Assembly: GCF_002217655.1 (NCBI RefSeq)
Contig: NZ_NEWK01000002.1
Span: forward strand, 683,164 to 747,163
Origin: Geobacillus thermocatenulatus
Lineage (GTDB): Bacteria > Bacillota > Bacilli > Bacillales > Anoxybacillaceae
Direction: 5' to 3'
Length of the DNA stretch: 64,000 bases
In this document: positions 1 through 8,552 of the stretch, in pieces
Position numbering within the stretch: position 1 is the stretch's first letter
Layout: the number at the start of each line of letters is the position of its first letter
Translations under genes and position numbers: made by a program
Notes under the pieces: model-generated
What the model saw: the letters and a program-made list of their open reading frames with translations, nothing else
What the model was told of the DNA's origin: nothing
Databases searched by the model: none

Positions 1-1419
1 CTGATCGTTCAAATGCTCCGCCGCCTGCGGCGAGACAATGCCGCGGCTTTTCGCCTTTTGCAGCACCTTCTCCCGGGAAATGCCGGCGCCGTCATCTTCG
101 ATTTCAATAAAGACATGGTTGCCGCTATGGTACGCTCGCAATTGAATGATCCCTTCTTCTGGCTTTCCGCGCCCCGCCCGGACGTCCGGCGCTTCGATGC
201 CGTGGTCGAGCGCATTGCGGATCAAATGGACAAGCGGGTCGCCGATTTCATCAATCACCGTCCGATCAAGCTCGGTATCCGCGCCAATGATGTCAAGACG
301 CACCTTTTTGCCGAGCTCGCGGGCGAGCTGGCGCACCATGCGCGGAAAGCGGTTGAACACCGTTTCGACCGGCACCATGCGCATATTTAAAATGATCGTC
401 TGCAAATCGCTCGAGATGCGAGACATCCGCTCGACCGTTTCCGTCAATTCGGCATGGTTCAGCTCGCGGGAAATTTGCTCAAGCCGACCGCGGTCAACAA
501 CCAATTCTTCAAATAGGTTCATCAACCGATCGAGCCGTTCAATGTTGACGCGGATCGTTTTCGTCGCCTGTTTTACTGTTTGTTTTTCCGGCGCCTCTGC
601 TTCGGCTTGAACGGCCGCGGCCTGCTCCATAGCGGCCGGTTGTTGGGAAGCGGCCGCTTTCTCACTTTCTGACGGCGGTCCATCGCTCGATAGCCTAGAC
701 ACCTTGACGTCATCAATTTCCGAAATGCTCATCAGCCGCTTTTGCAACTCATCGGCTGGCGCTTTGGATACGACCGTAACGAGAAACTCCCGGTCAAACT
801 GTTCTTCCTCCAGCATCTCGACCGGCGGCGTTGCTTTCACAATTTCTCCGACTTCATTCAGCTGTTCAAACACCATATAGACGCGCGCCGCTTTCAACAA
901 GCAGTCATCGCGAAGCCGAACGAGGATTTCGTAGACGGAAAATCCTTGCTCCATTGCCTGTTCAAGCACATGGTATTCAAATTCCCCATAGGCATGTTCA
1001 AGAGGCGGTTCTTCCCTTGCTGCCTGCTTGTTCGGCATCTCCCCTTGCTCGATTTGTTTCAACAGCTCGATTGTTCCCCTTACATCGCATGTTCCGTCGC
1101 CGCCTGCGGCAATGGAACTGATCATCGTCTCCAAATGGTCGACGGCCTCAAAAATGACGTCAAGCAATTCCGGGGTGACGGAAAGCCGCCGATTGCGGAT
1201 GCCATCGAGCACGTTTTCCATTTGGTGTGTCAAATTGGCCAAGTCCTCAAACCCCATCGTGGCAGACATGCCTTTCAACGTATGGGCCGAACGGAAAATA
1301 TCGTTCACCACCGACATGTCCTCCGGCGTTTTTTCAAGTTCCAGCAGCCGTTCGTTGATCGTCTGCAAATGCTCTTTGCTTTCATCAATAAATAAATCCA
1401 AATATTGGCTCATGTCCAT
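1..1419 (-). CDS. cheA: Chemotaxis histidine kinase CheA (N-terminal part, gene cut by window edge)
   Basis: CheA autophosphorylates on a P1 histidine and passes phosphate to CheY and CheB inside receptor arrays. About 473 codons are present. The P1 domain carries FRSAHTLKGM with the phospho-accepting His at residue 46. A CheY-binding P2 and a helical P3 dimerisation region follow. The HATPase P4 N-box (HLIRNALDHGIE) lies just before the frame runs off at base 1. The ATG at 1419 is preceded by a GGGGG ribosome site, and another in-frame Met lies two codons later. It starts 12 bp after the cheB stop, as expected for the fla/che operon. The regulatory P5 domain is outside the window. Identity is secure from the motifs and the neighbours. 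Confidence 0.95.
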   Translation of the reverse strand, partial: MDMSQYLDLFIDESKEHLQTINERLLELEKTPEDMSVVNDIFRSAHTLKGMSATMGFEDLANLTHQMENVLDGIRNRRLSVTPELLDVIFEAVDHLETMISSIAAGGDGTCDVRGTIELLKQIEQGEMPNKQAAREEPPLEHAYGEFEYHVLEQAMEQGFSVYEILVRLRDDCLLKAARVYMVFEQLNEVGEIVKATPPVEMLEEEQFDREFLVTVVSKAPADELQKRLMSISEIDDVKVSRLSSDGPPSESEKAAASQQPAAMEQAAAVQAEAEAPEKQTVKQATKTIRVNIERLDRLMNLFEELVVDRGRLEQISRELNHAELTETVERMSRISSDLQTIILNMRMVPVETVFNRFPRMVRQLARELGKKVRLDIIGADTELDRTVIDEIGDPLVHLIRNALDHGIEAPDVRAGRGKPEEGIIQLRAYHSGNHVFIEIEDDGAGISREKVLQKAKSRGIVSPQAAEHLNDQ

Positions 1420-1431
1420 GCCGTTTCCCCC

Positions 1432-2331
1432 CTACTCCCCGATCGATTGGACGATGGCAGCAGCGATGCTGTCAAGCGGTGCGATGACATCAACGACGCC
1501 AGCCTCAATGGCAGCAAGCGACTCAAATAATACGTCAACAGCCGGTCGATGGCCGGCGCGCGGCGGCGATTCGTCGAAACGGGCTTTAAGCGCGCCGCCT
1601 TCTTCGCGAACGATGAGATGGACGCCGCCTGGCGCGATATAGGCGGTGCCATTTTGCAGCACTTCCCCGTCTTCCGCCTCCTTGACGGTGATCGCGGCGA
1701 GCGCATGAAGCCGATTGGCGAGCGATGTCGTAAATCCTTTGGGCATATGCTGGACAGCGACGATCGGAGCGGCTAGATCGGGCGGAAGCTGCGTCAGCAC
1801 CGTCTCGAGCGCGCGCGGGCCGCCGGTGGAAGTGCCGATCGCGACGATGGCCTGTTGCGGCCGCCCCGCCGCTTTGAACGATGGGCGCCAAGACGGACGT
1901 TGGCGGCGCGGAGCAGTCAAGGCAGCCACGTTCGCTTCGCTCGCGTGCAGCACTTTGCCAATCAGCTCGTCTTTCACTTTGTACAAATCGAGCGAAATCG
2001 GTCCGGACGGCTTGGCGACAAAGTCGACCGCCCCGTACTGCATGGCGGCGATCGTGTTTTCCGCCCCTTCGGTCGTCGTGCTTGACACCATGACGACCGG
2101 CACGGGATGATCCCGCATGATGCGCTGCAACGTTTCGAGTCCGTTCATGACCGGCATTTCCACATCAAGCGTCACGACATCCGGCCTTAGGGCGGCGATT
2201 TTCTCGAGCGCCTCCCGGCCGTTGCGAGCTGTTCCGATGACTTCGAGGCGCGGATGCTCGGACAAAAAATCACTGATCCATTTGCGCATAAACGCCGAGT
2301 CATCGACGACAAGCACCTTGATCGTCTTCAT
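1432..2331 (-). CDS. cheB: Chemoreceptor methylesterase CheB, apparently lacking part of the catalytic domain
   Basis: CheB demethylates and deamidates chemoreceptors when its receiver is phosphorylated by CheA. The receiver (residues 1-120) is intact, with acidic D10/D11, phospho-site D56 (TLDVEMP) and K107. The esterase part has the nucleophile motif GTSTGG (S168) and the catalytic His in VQHMP (H195). After SPPRAGHRPAVDVLFE the sequence goes straight to AAIEAGVVDVIAPL. The usual segment of about 50 residues containing GMGxDG, with the third triad residue Asp, is missing. The protein is 299 residues against about 350 in the family. The frame is otherwise uninterrupted, so this is an in-frame loss or an assembly artefact. 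It lies between flhG and cheA. The gene call is sure; catalytic activity is doubtful. Confidence 0.93.
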   Translation of the reverse strand: MKTIKVLVVDDSAFMRKWISDFLSEHPRLEVIGTARNGREALEKIAALRPDVVTLDVEMPVMNGLETLQRIMRDHPVPVVMVSSTTTEGAENTIAAMQYGAVDFVAKPSGPISLDLYKVKDELIGKVLHASEANVAALTAPRRQRPSWRPSFKAAGRPQQAIVAIGTSTGGPRALETVLTQLPPDLAAPIVAVQHMPKGFTTSLANRLHALAAITVKEAEDGEVLQNGTAYIAPGGVHLIVREEGGALKARFDESPPRAGHRPAVDVLFESLAAIEAGVVDVIAPLDSIAAAIVQSIGE

Positions 2332-2340
2332 GTTCCGTCT

Positions 2341-3207
2341 CTACCTTTCTAGCAAAAGTTGACGCAGCTTCGCAAAAAAGCGGGGAGCCCGCTCCGGCTC
2401 TTTTTCTCCTCCCGCCGCATAGCGGCATGCCATTTGACGCACGGCCCGGCTCGCCTTCGCCGCCGGATCAAAGAGAACAAACGGCGTTTGCCGGACGACA
2501 CAGCGCGCCACCGTCCGGTCTTCAGGAACGACGCCAAGCAAGGCGATGTCTTTATGGAAAAACCGACTGGCGGCATGCTGCAGACGCGAAAAGACGCCAT
2601 ATCCTTCCCGCTCGCTGCCGGCGCGGTTGACGATGACGGAAAACGGCGCCTCGCTGCCAGCGGTGTGCATATATTTCATCATGGCGTAGGCATCCGTCAT
2701 CGCGGTCGGCTCCGGCGTCGTGACAATAAACACATCGTCGACGGACTTTAAAAAATACAATCGTTCTTCTGAGGCACCCGCCCCCATATCAAAAATGAGG
2801 TAATCATATCGCAACGACACCGTCTGCAGCTCGTCCAACAAATAGTCGATCGCAGATCGATTGAGACTCAACCATTGCGCGGCGCCCGTCCCTCCAGCAA
2901 TATACGATAGATGCTCCGGTCCGCTTTTTACCAGCTCGGAAAGCGGCAGCCGCGCGGAAAACCAATCCGAAAGCGTCAATGGCGACGACTGACCGAGCAA
3001 AATGTCGATGTTGCCCATGCCGATGTCCATATCAAGCAGCAAGACGCGAAACCCGAGCTTCGAGAGCGACAGCGAAAAATTGAGCGAAAGGTTTGACTTG
3101 CCGACTCCGCCTTTCCCGCTCGTCACCGCGATGGTCCGCGGCCCCGCCGCCGGCTGGCGCCGGCGGCCCAGCTCATAGCGCAGCCGTTCCGCTTGATCGC
3201 TCACCAT
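2341..3207 (-). CDS. flhG: MinD-like ATPase FlhG (YlxH), flagellar number and placement regulator
   Basis: FlhG is a ParA/MinD-family ATPase that acts with FlhF and the C-ring proteins FliM/FliY to set flagellar number and position. The deviant Walker A KGGVGKS lies at residues 32-38. A DMDIGMGN Walker A' partner and DYLIFDMGAG Walker B follow, and a C-terminal basic helical tail probably forms the membrane-targeting part. The N-terminal basic stretch (RLRYELGRRR) resembles the region that stimulates the FlhF GTPase. The length of 288 residues is normal. The start overlaps the flhF stop by 7 bp, which suggests translational coupling. The gene is followed 9 bp later by cheB. Confidence 0.94.
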   Translation of the reverse strand: MVSDQAERLRYELGRRRQPAAGPRTIAVTSGKGGVGKSNLSLNFSLSLSKLGFRVLLLDMDIGMGNIDILLGQSSPLTLSDWFSARLPLSELVKSGPEHLSYIAGGTGAAQWLSLNRSAIDYLLDELQTVSLRYDYLIFDMGAGASEERLYFLKSVDDVFIVTTPEPTAMTDAYAMMKYMHTAGSEAPFSVIVNRAGSEREGYGVFSRLQHAASRFFHKDIALLGVVPEDRTVARCVVRQTPFVLFDPAAKASRAVRQMACRYAAGGEKEPERAPRFFAKLRQLLLER

Positions 3208-4343
3208 CGCTCCGCCCCAAACAGCAGATGAACGAGCCGGTCTGCGGACGCTTCCACCATGTCGTCCGGCACATTTTGTCCGTTCGTGAAATAGGCGGCG
3301 GCAAGCCTGCTGTCAAGCAACATATTGACGATCGTTCCAAACGAGTCCGTCTCATCAAGCTTCGTCACGATCAGCCGATCGATCGGCAGGCGGGAAAAGT
3401 GGTTGTAAACCGTTTTCATATCGTCATACTTTCCCGTGGCGGCGAATACAAGAAACGTTTCCGTTTCACTGTCAAACTCGAGCGTTTGCTGCAGTTCATC
3501 CACGTATTGCGGATTGCGGAAGTTGCGGCCAGCCGTATCGATGAACACGAGATCGCAGCCGGCCAAATTCCGCTTCGCCATCCGAAAATCGTCGGCATTG
3601 TAGCATACTTCCAACGGAGCGTGCAAAATGTCGGCATACGTCTTCAGTTGGTCGATGGCGGCGATCCGGTACGTGTCGGCCGTGATGAACCCGACTTTTT
3701 TCCCTTGTTCGAGGACGGCCCGCCCTGCCATTTTGGCGAGCGTCGTCGTTTTTCCAACCCCGGTCGGACCAAGCAAAATCGTATACTTTTTTTGCTCCGC
3801 CGTTTTGACAAACGGAAGCGGCGACAATAGATCGCGCACCGCTTCTTTCGTCCAAGCGGCAACCGCAGCGGGCGACCGGCCGTCTTTGTCGGCATACCAC
3901 CGTTCAAGCAGGCGATCCATCACTTGGCGGACGTACACCTCCGCCATCCCTTGCCGAACGAGGCGCCGTTCCGCTTCCGCAAGCGGCGGAGGATACAAAA
4001 GCGAAGACGAGCGGGCGTTGAACTGACGGATGAGCGCCTTGACTTCCTCGAGTTCACTGACAAGCGAGCCGTCTCCCTCCCGCTCGGCCGCCGGCAAAGG
4101 GGCAAAAGACGCGGCGGCACTCGGCTGACGCGTCAAAGACGCGGCGGCACTCGGCTGGCGCCGCGGCAGCGGATCTGGATCAACGCCGGCCAACACTTCG
4201 ATCTTTTTTTTCGCAAACAGACCGAAAAATCCGCCGGTCTGCACCACTTTCGAGTGCAAAATGACGGCGTCGCGGCCAAGTTCGGCGCGAACCATTTTCA
4301 TCGCTTCGTTCATGGACGGGGCGACAAATTTTTTCACTTTCAT
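3201..4343 (-). CDS. flhF: SRP-type GTPase FlhF, flagellar placement
   Basis: FlhF is the third SRP-family GTPase beside Ffh and FtsY and marks the site of flagellar assembly at the membrane. The layout is a B domain (residues 1-90), an N domain with coiled segments (about 95-180) and a G domain. The P-loop GPTGVGKTT is at 192-200 and DTAGR at 269-273; VTKLDETDSFG lies near the end. The linker after residue 60 contains a ten-residue tandem duplication (QPSAAASLTR, then QPSAAASFAP), encoded by a 23-bp direct repeat at 4105-4157. Its start shares the ATGA overlap with the flhA stop. The function assignment is firm; the effect of the linker repeat is unknown. Confidence 0.95.
   Translation of the reverse strand: MKVKKFVAPSMNEAMKMVRAELGRDAVILHSKVVQTGGFFGLFAKKKIEVLAGVDPDPLPRRQPSAAASLTRQPSAAASFAPLPAAEREGDGSLVSELEEVKALIRQFNARSSSLLYPPPLAEAERRLVRQGMAEVYVRQVMDRLLERWYADKDGRSPAAVAAWTKEAVRDLLSPLPFVKTAEQKKYTILLGPTGVGKTTTLAKMAGRAVLEQGKKVGFITADTYRIAAIDQLKTYADILHAPLEVCYNADDFRMAKRNLAGCDLVFIDTAGRNFRNPQYVDELQQTLEFDSETETFLVFAATGKYDDMKTVYNHFSRLPIDRLIVTKLDETDSFGTIVNMLLDSRLAAAYFTNGQNVPDDMVEASADRLVHLLFGAERW
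4105..4157. repeat. 23-bp tandem direct repeat in the flhF linker
   Basis: Two identical 23-bp copies lie at 4105-4127 and 4135-4157, with a period of 30 bp (ten codons). They duplicate a QPSAAAS unit in the FlhF B-to-N linker without breaking the frame. The period being a multiple of three is consistent with replication slippage under selection for an open frame. Confidence 0.9.
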
Positions 4344-6385
4344 TCGATTTCCACCATCCCCACGCTTTGAACTTCGACATCCGCTTCAAGCTCGTTGTAC
4401 GACAACACCGGAACAGTCGGAAAATGGCGCTCGGTCAATTGGCGGACGTACATGCGCACCGCCGGGGAGCAGAGCAAAATCGGCGTCTGGCCGGCGAACG
4501 GATAGCGTTCAAGCGCCGCGGCGACCGCTTCCACAAACGCCTGCGCCCGCGCCGGCTCGAGCGCCAAATAGCGGCCGTGTTCGGTTTGTTGCACGGCGTC
4601 GGCGATCGTTTTTTCCGCCCTGCCCGACAGCGTAATGACGCGCAGCGGCTCGCCCGGCACGGCGTACTGCGAGGTGATTTGCCGCGCCAACGCTTGGCGG
4701 ACGTATTCCGTCAACAAATCGGTGTCGCTGGTCAGGCGGGCAAAATCGGCAAGCGCCTCAAAAATGAGCGGCAAGTTGCGGATCGACACTTTCTCTTTCA
4801 GCAGCTTGGCGAGCACTTTTTGCACGTCCCCGACAGACAACGGATTCGGCGTCACATCGTCAACAAGCACCGGATACGATTCTTTTAAATGATCGATCAG
4901 CTGTTTTGTTTCCTGACGCCCCAGCAGTTCGTGAGCATGGGCTTTCAGCACCTCCGTTAAGTGTGTCGAGACAACCGATGGCGGGTCGACGACTGTATAG
5001 CCAAGCATTTCCGCCCGGTCTTTTACGGTCTCGGAAATCCATTTCGCCGGCAGACCAAACGCCGGCTCGATGATGTCAATGCCATCAATCGAATCATCGT
5101 CAACTCCGGGGCTCATCGCCAAATAATGGTCAAGCAGCAGCTCGCCGCGCGCCACTTCCTCGCCTTTCACTTTGATCCGGTATTCATTCGGCTGCAGCTG
5201 GATGTTGTCGCGGATGCGCACAACCGGGATGACAATGCCGAGCTCGAGCGCGAGTTGACGGCGAATCATGACGATTCGGTCGAGCAAATCTCCGCCTTGA
5301 TTGGCGTCAGCAAGCGGAATGAGCGCATAGCCGAACTCAAATTCAATCGGATCAATATGCAGCAGTTGGATGACGCTCTCCGGACTTTTCAATTCATCGG
5401 CAGCCGCCGCCTCCTCTTCCGGAGCGGCCAATGCCGCTTCTTCTTGCTTTTGCCGCTCGATAAATCGGTAGCCGCCAAGCGCCAGCAGCCCGGCAATCGG
5501 CATCGTCAGCAAGTCGTTGATCGGCGTGAACAAGCCGAGCAGGAAAATCGTTCCTGCCGTGACGTACAACATTTTCGGAAACGCGAACAGCTGGCGCATA
5601 ATATCGCCGCTCAAGTTGCTGTCCGACGCCGCTCGAGTGACGATGATGCCAGTGGCCGTAGAAATGAGCAGCGCGGGAATTTGGCTGACGATTCCATCGC
5701 CCACCGTCAAAAGCGTGTAGCGCTTTGCCGCCTCCGCTATATCCATTCCTTTCTCCACAACGCCGATCACCATGCCAAACAACATGTTGATGACGACGAT
5801 AATGATGCCGGCGATGGCGTCGCCTTTCACAAATTTGCTTGCCCCGTCCATCGCTCCGTAAAAGTCGGCTTCTTGCGCCACTTTTTCCCGCCGCTTGCGC
5901 GCTTCTTGCTCCGAAATCATGCCGGCGTTCAAATCGGCGTCAATGCTCATCTGTTTGCCGGGCATCGCATCGAGCGTAAAACGGGCCGCCACTTCCGAGA
6001 CGCGCTCGGCCCCTTTGGTGATGACAACAAACTGGATGATGACCAAAATCAAAAACACGACAAACCCCACGACGACATCGCCGCCAACGACGAACGTTCC
6101 GAACGTTTCCACGACGCCACCCGCCTCCCCTTTGCTTAAAATCGAGCGGGTGGTGGACACGTTCAGCCCAAGCCGAAACAGCGTCAGCACTAAAAGCAAT
6201 GACGGAAAAATAGAAAACTCAAGCGGCTCTTTCGTGTTCATCGCCGTCAGCAAGACAAGCAAGGCAAGAGAAATATTGATGATGATCAATACGCTCAACA
6301 GCCATGTCTGCAGCGGAATGACGAGCATGGCGACGATGAGCACGACAAGAAACAATACGGATAAATCTTTGATTTGCGCTTGCAT
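4340..6385 (-). CDS. flhA: Flagellar type III export gate protein FlhA
   Basis: FlhA forms the nonameric export-gate ring that uses proton motive force and binds substrates and chaperones. The first half (residues 1 to about 310) is strongly hydrophobic with about eight membrane segments. It contains the conserved FHIPEP-family region (LTLFRLGLNVSTTRSIL and the following loop with ARFTLDAMPGKQMSIDADLNAG). The C-terminal half is the soluble ring domain. The length of 681 residues is standard. The ATG is preceded by a GGAGAG ribosome site. The stop overlaps the flhF start by 4 bp, and flhB lies 18 bp upstream. The call is secure. Confidence 0.97.
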   Translation of the reverse strand: MQAQIKDLSVLFLVVLIVAMLVIPLQTWLLSVLIIINISLALLVLLTAMNTKEPLEFSIFPSLLLVLTLFRLGLNVSTTRSILSKGEAGGVVETFGTFVVGGDVVVGFVVFLILVIIQFVVITKGAERVSEVAARFTLDAMPGKQMSIDADLNAGMISEQEARKRREKVAQEADFYGAMDGASKFVKGDAIAGIIIVVINMLFGMVIGVVEKGMDIAEAAKRYTLLTVGDGIVSQIPALLISTATGIIVTRAASDSNLSGDIMRQLFAFPKMLYVTAGTIFLLGLFTPINDLLTMPIAGLLALGGYRFIERQKQEEAALAAPEEEAAAADELKSPESVIQLLHIDPIEFEFGYALIPLADANQGGDLLDRIVMIRRQLALELGIVIPVVRIRDNIQLQPNEYRIKVKGEEVARGELLLDHYLAMSPGVDDDSIDGIDIIEPAFGLPAKWISETVKDRAEMLGYTVVDPPSVVSTHLTEVLKAHAHELLGRQETKQLIDHLKESYPVLVDDVTPNPLSVGDVQKVLAKLLKEKVSIRNLPLIFEALADFARLTSDTDLLTEYVRQALARQITSQYAVPGEPLRVITLSGRAEKTIADAVQQTEHGRYLALEPARAQAFVEAVAAALERYPFAGQTPILLCSPAVRMYVRQLTERHFPTVPVLSYNELEADVEVQSVGMVEIE

Positions 6386-6403
6386 GGTTTTCTCTCCTTG
6401 TTG

Positions 6404-7486
6404 CTACACGTTTCCTTTGAGCCGATAGACGTACGCCAAAATTTCCGCCACTGCCTTAAAAAACGCCTCTGGAATCATGTCGCCGACTTCCGTCTGGCGA
6501 TAGAGCGCCTGCGCAAGCGGGCGATTTTCGACCGTCACGACGCCATGGGTTTTGGCCACTTCCTTGATTTTCAACGCCATATAATCCGCCCCTTTCGCGA
6601 TGACGACCGGCGCTTCCATCTTGCCGTCTTCATACTTGAGGGCGACAGCGTAATGCGTCGGGTTCGTAATGACGACATCCGCGTTCGGCACTTCCTGCAT
6701 CATCCGCCTCATTGCCATCTCGCGCTGTTTTTGCTTGATGCGCGATTTAATGAGCGGATCGCCTTCCGTCTTTTTGTATTCATCTTTAATGTCCTGTTTG
6801 GACATGCGGATGCTTTTTTCAAATTCAAACCGCTGATACCAATAATCAAACAGCGCTAAACACAAGAGCGCCCCCGCAGCGTACAGCCCCATTTTCACCG
6901 TCAGCCCGCCGATGACAGTCAAAGCCTCACCCGGCGTCTTGGAAACGAGCGCCGCAAGTTCGCTTCGTTCGGCCAACAGCGCCGCGAACACGACCGCACC
7001 GATGATTCCAGCTTTTAACACAGATTTCAACAGCTCAACCAAGGCGCGCAACGAAAACAGCCGTTTCATTCCTTGCACGGGATTGAGGCGGTTCCCATCC
7101 ATTTTTAACGGTTCAACGGTAAACAAAGCACCGATTTGCAAAAAGTTGGCCAACCCAGCCGCCAGCACGGCGGCGGCGAACAGCGGCGCCAAAAGCAAAG
7201 CGGCATGAGAAAGCCAGTCAAGAAACAGCCGGTGAAGCGAATCAATCGTCAGCGAAGGGGAGGCAGAATCGGACAAGGCGCGGGTGAACAATCGCAACAG
7301 GCCGTCCCGTTCATACTCCCCGGCCAAAAACAAAGCAAGAAATGAAGCAAGCAACACAGAAGCGGAGACGACATCGCCGCTTTTGGCCACCTGTCCTTTT
7401 TCCCGCACTTCTTGCCGTTTGCGAGGCGTCGCCTTTTCCGTTTTTTCCCCAGCAAAAAATTGCAAATCGAGCCGCCACTCGCCCAT
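6404..7486 (-). CDS. flhB: Flagellar type III export switch protein FlhB
   Basis: FlhB switches the export apparatus from rod/hook to filament substrates. The N-terminal signature ends in FFAGEKTEKATPRKRQ. Four membrane helices span about 40-220, then a cytoplasmic domain carries the autocleavage motif NPTH at 275-278. Cleavage after that Asn would release FlhB-CC (about 275-360), which is the part bound by FliK. The 360-residue length matches the family. It starts one base after the fliR stop and precedes flhA, the normal order. A separate gene, ylqH at 32.2 kb, encodes a protein like FlhB-CC alone. Identity is certain. Confidence 0.97.
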   Translation of the reverse strand: MGEWRLDLQFFAGEKTEKATPRKRQEVREKGQVAKSGDVVSASVLLASFLALFLAGEYERDGLLRLFTRALSDSASPSLTIDSLHRLFLDWLSHAALLLAPLFAAAVLAAGLANFLQIGALFTVEPLKMDGNRLNPVQGMKRLFSLRALVELLKSVLKAGIIGAVVFAALLAERSELAALVSKTPGEALTVIGGLTVKMGLYAAGALLCLALFDYWYQRFEFEKSIRMSKQDIKDEYKKTEGDPLIKSRIKQKQREMAMRRMMQEVPNADVVITNPTHYAVALKYEDGKMEAPVVIAKGADYMALKIKEVAKTHGVVTVENRPLAQALYRQTEVGDMIPEAFFKAVAEILAYVYRLKGNV

Positions 7487-7487
7487 C

Positions 7488-8261
7488 TTATCCGCCCCCC
7501 AACAGCCGCATCAACTCGCGCAACGAGGCAAACATGAAGTGAAATACACTGCGCGCCGCAAGCAATATCGTCCCAATCCCCGCCAACAGGAGCAAAAACG
7601 CCGCTGCCGTTTTAACTGAAAAGCCGACCGCGAAAATGTTCATTTGCGGCACCGCCCGAGCGATGATGCCAAGCGCCACATCCACTAAAAAGAGTGATCC
7701 GACAAGCGGGGCCGCCATTTGGAACGCAGCGGCGAACATGGCTGCAAATGCCCGAACGGCATATTCCACCGCCCGCCCATCAGCAATATGCGGCAAACGG
7801 TCAATCGGCAGCCAATGATAGCTGTCAAACATGCCGGCAAGCAACAAATGGTGGCCATCGAGAGCGAGCAAAAGCAGCAGGGCGAGCAAATGAAGATATT
7901 CGCCAAGCAGCGGGCTTTGCGCTCCTGTTTGCGGATCGATGACATTGGCGATGGCAAACCCAATTTGAAAATCGATCAAGCCGCCAGCAATTTGCACCGC
8001 CGCCATGAGAATCGCTGCCAACAGTCCAAGCGCCAGGCCGACGAGCGCTTCCTTCACGACGAGCAAAACGTACACACCGTCAAGCGCCAACACGGGTTTG
8101 GGCATCGCCAAAAACAACAGCCAGCTGGACAGAAACGCCAAACCAACTTTATACGAAGCCGGCACGGTCCGATAGGAAAACAATGGCATCGCTGCAAAAA
8201 ACGAAGCAGTGCGGACAAAGACGAGCAAAAACGCTGGAAAATAAGTCCATGCTTGTTCCAT
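7488..8261 (-). CDS. fliR: Flagellar export gate protein FliR
   Basis: FliR is a polytopic subunit of the FliP5-FliQ4-FliR1 export gate at the base of the hollow rod. The 257-residue product is almost wholly hydrophobic with about six membrane segments. It has the family features RTASFFAAMPLFSYRTVP near the N-terminus and GGLIDFQIGFAIANVIDP (about residues 90-108) in the middle. It lies between fliQ (6 bp upstream) and flhB, as in B. subtilis. No irregularities were seen. Paralogues exist in virulence secretion systems, but the context fixes the flagellar role. Confidence 0.96.
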   Translation of the reverse strand: MEQAWTYFPAFLLVFVRTASFFAAMPLFSYRTVPASYKVGLAFLSSWLLFLAMPKPVLALDGVYVLLVVKEALVGLALGLLAAILMAAVQIAGGLIDFQIGFAIANVIDPQTGAQSPLLGEYLHLLALLLLLALDGHHLLLAGMFDSYHWLPIDRLPHIADGRAVEYAVRAFAAMFAAAFQMAAPLVGSLFLVDVALGIIARAVPQMNIFAVGFSVKTAAAFLLLLAGIGTILLAARSVFHFMFASLRELMRLLGGG

Positions 8262-8267
8262 CGCCGA

Positions 8268-8546
8268 TCAGCCTATAAACGAGGCAAGATTGTTGAAAAT
8301 ATCGTGCGCGTATGACACCATTTTCGTAAGCATCCACGGCCCAAAAAATACAAGCCCAAGCAAAACAGCGACGATTTTCGGCACAAACGCGAGCGTCTGC
8401 TCTTGAATTTGCGTCGCCGCCTGAAAAATGCTGACGACAAGCCCGACGGCAAGGGACAACAACAAGAGCGGCCCGCAGACGACAAGCACGATATACACGC
8501 CTTGTTCAGCAAGGCGGATGATGAAATCGGCACTCATAAACGCCAC
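8268..8546 (-). CDS. fliQ: Flagellar export gate protein FliQ
   Basis: FliQ is a small two-helix hairpin subunit that wraps around FliP/FliR in the export gate. Two hydrophobic stretches (about 18-40 and 55-75) flank the conserved ATQIQEQTLAFVPKIVA loop. The longest frame starts MAFMSADFIIRL. The internal Met at residue 4 gives the family-typical 89 residues and may be the real start. The gene lies between fliP and fliR with gaps of only 6 bp. The assignment is secure. Confidence 0.95.
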   Translation of the reverse strand: MAFMSADFIIRLAEQGVYIVLVVCGPLLLLSLAVGLVVSIFQAATQIQEQTLAFVPKIVAVLLGLVFFGPWMLTKMVSYAHDIFNNLASFIG

Positions 8547-8552
8547 CTATCT

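Noticed and set aside
1432-2331. Frameshift as the cause of the short cheB
   Set aside because: The C-terminal family sequence AGVVDVIAPLDSIAAAI continues in the same frame after the gap, so the loss is in-frame.
4961-6139. 392-residue plus-strand open frame opposite flhA
   Set aside because: Antisense shadow of a certain gene; His/Arg/Asp-rich with no domain and no start signals.
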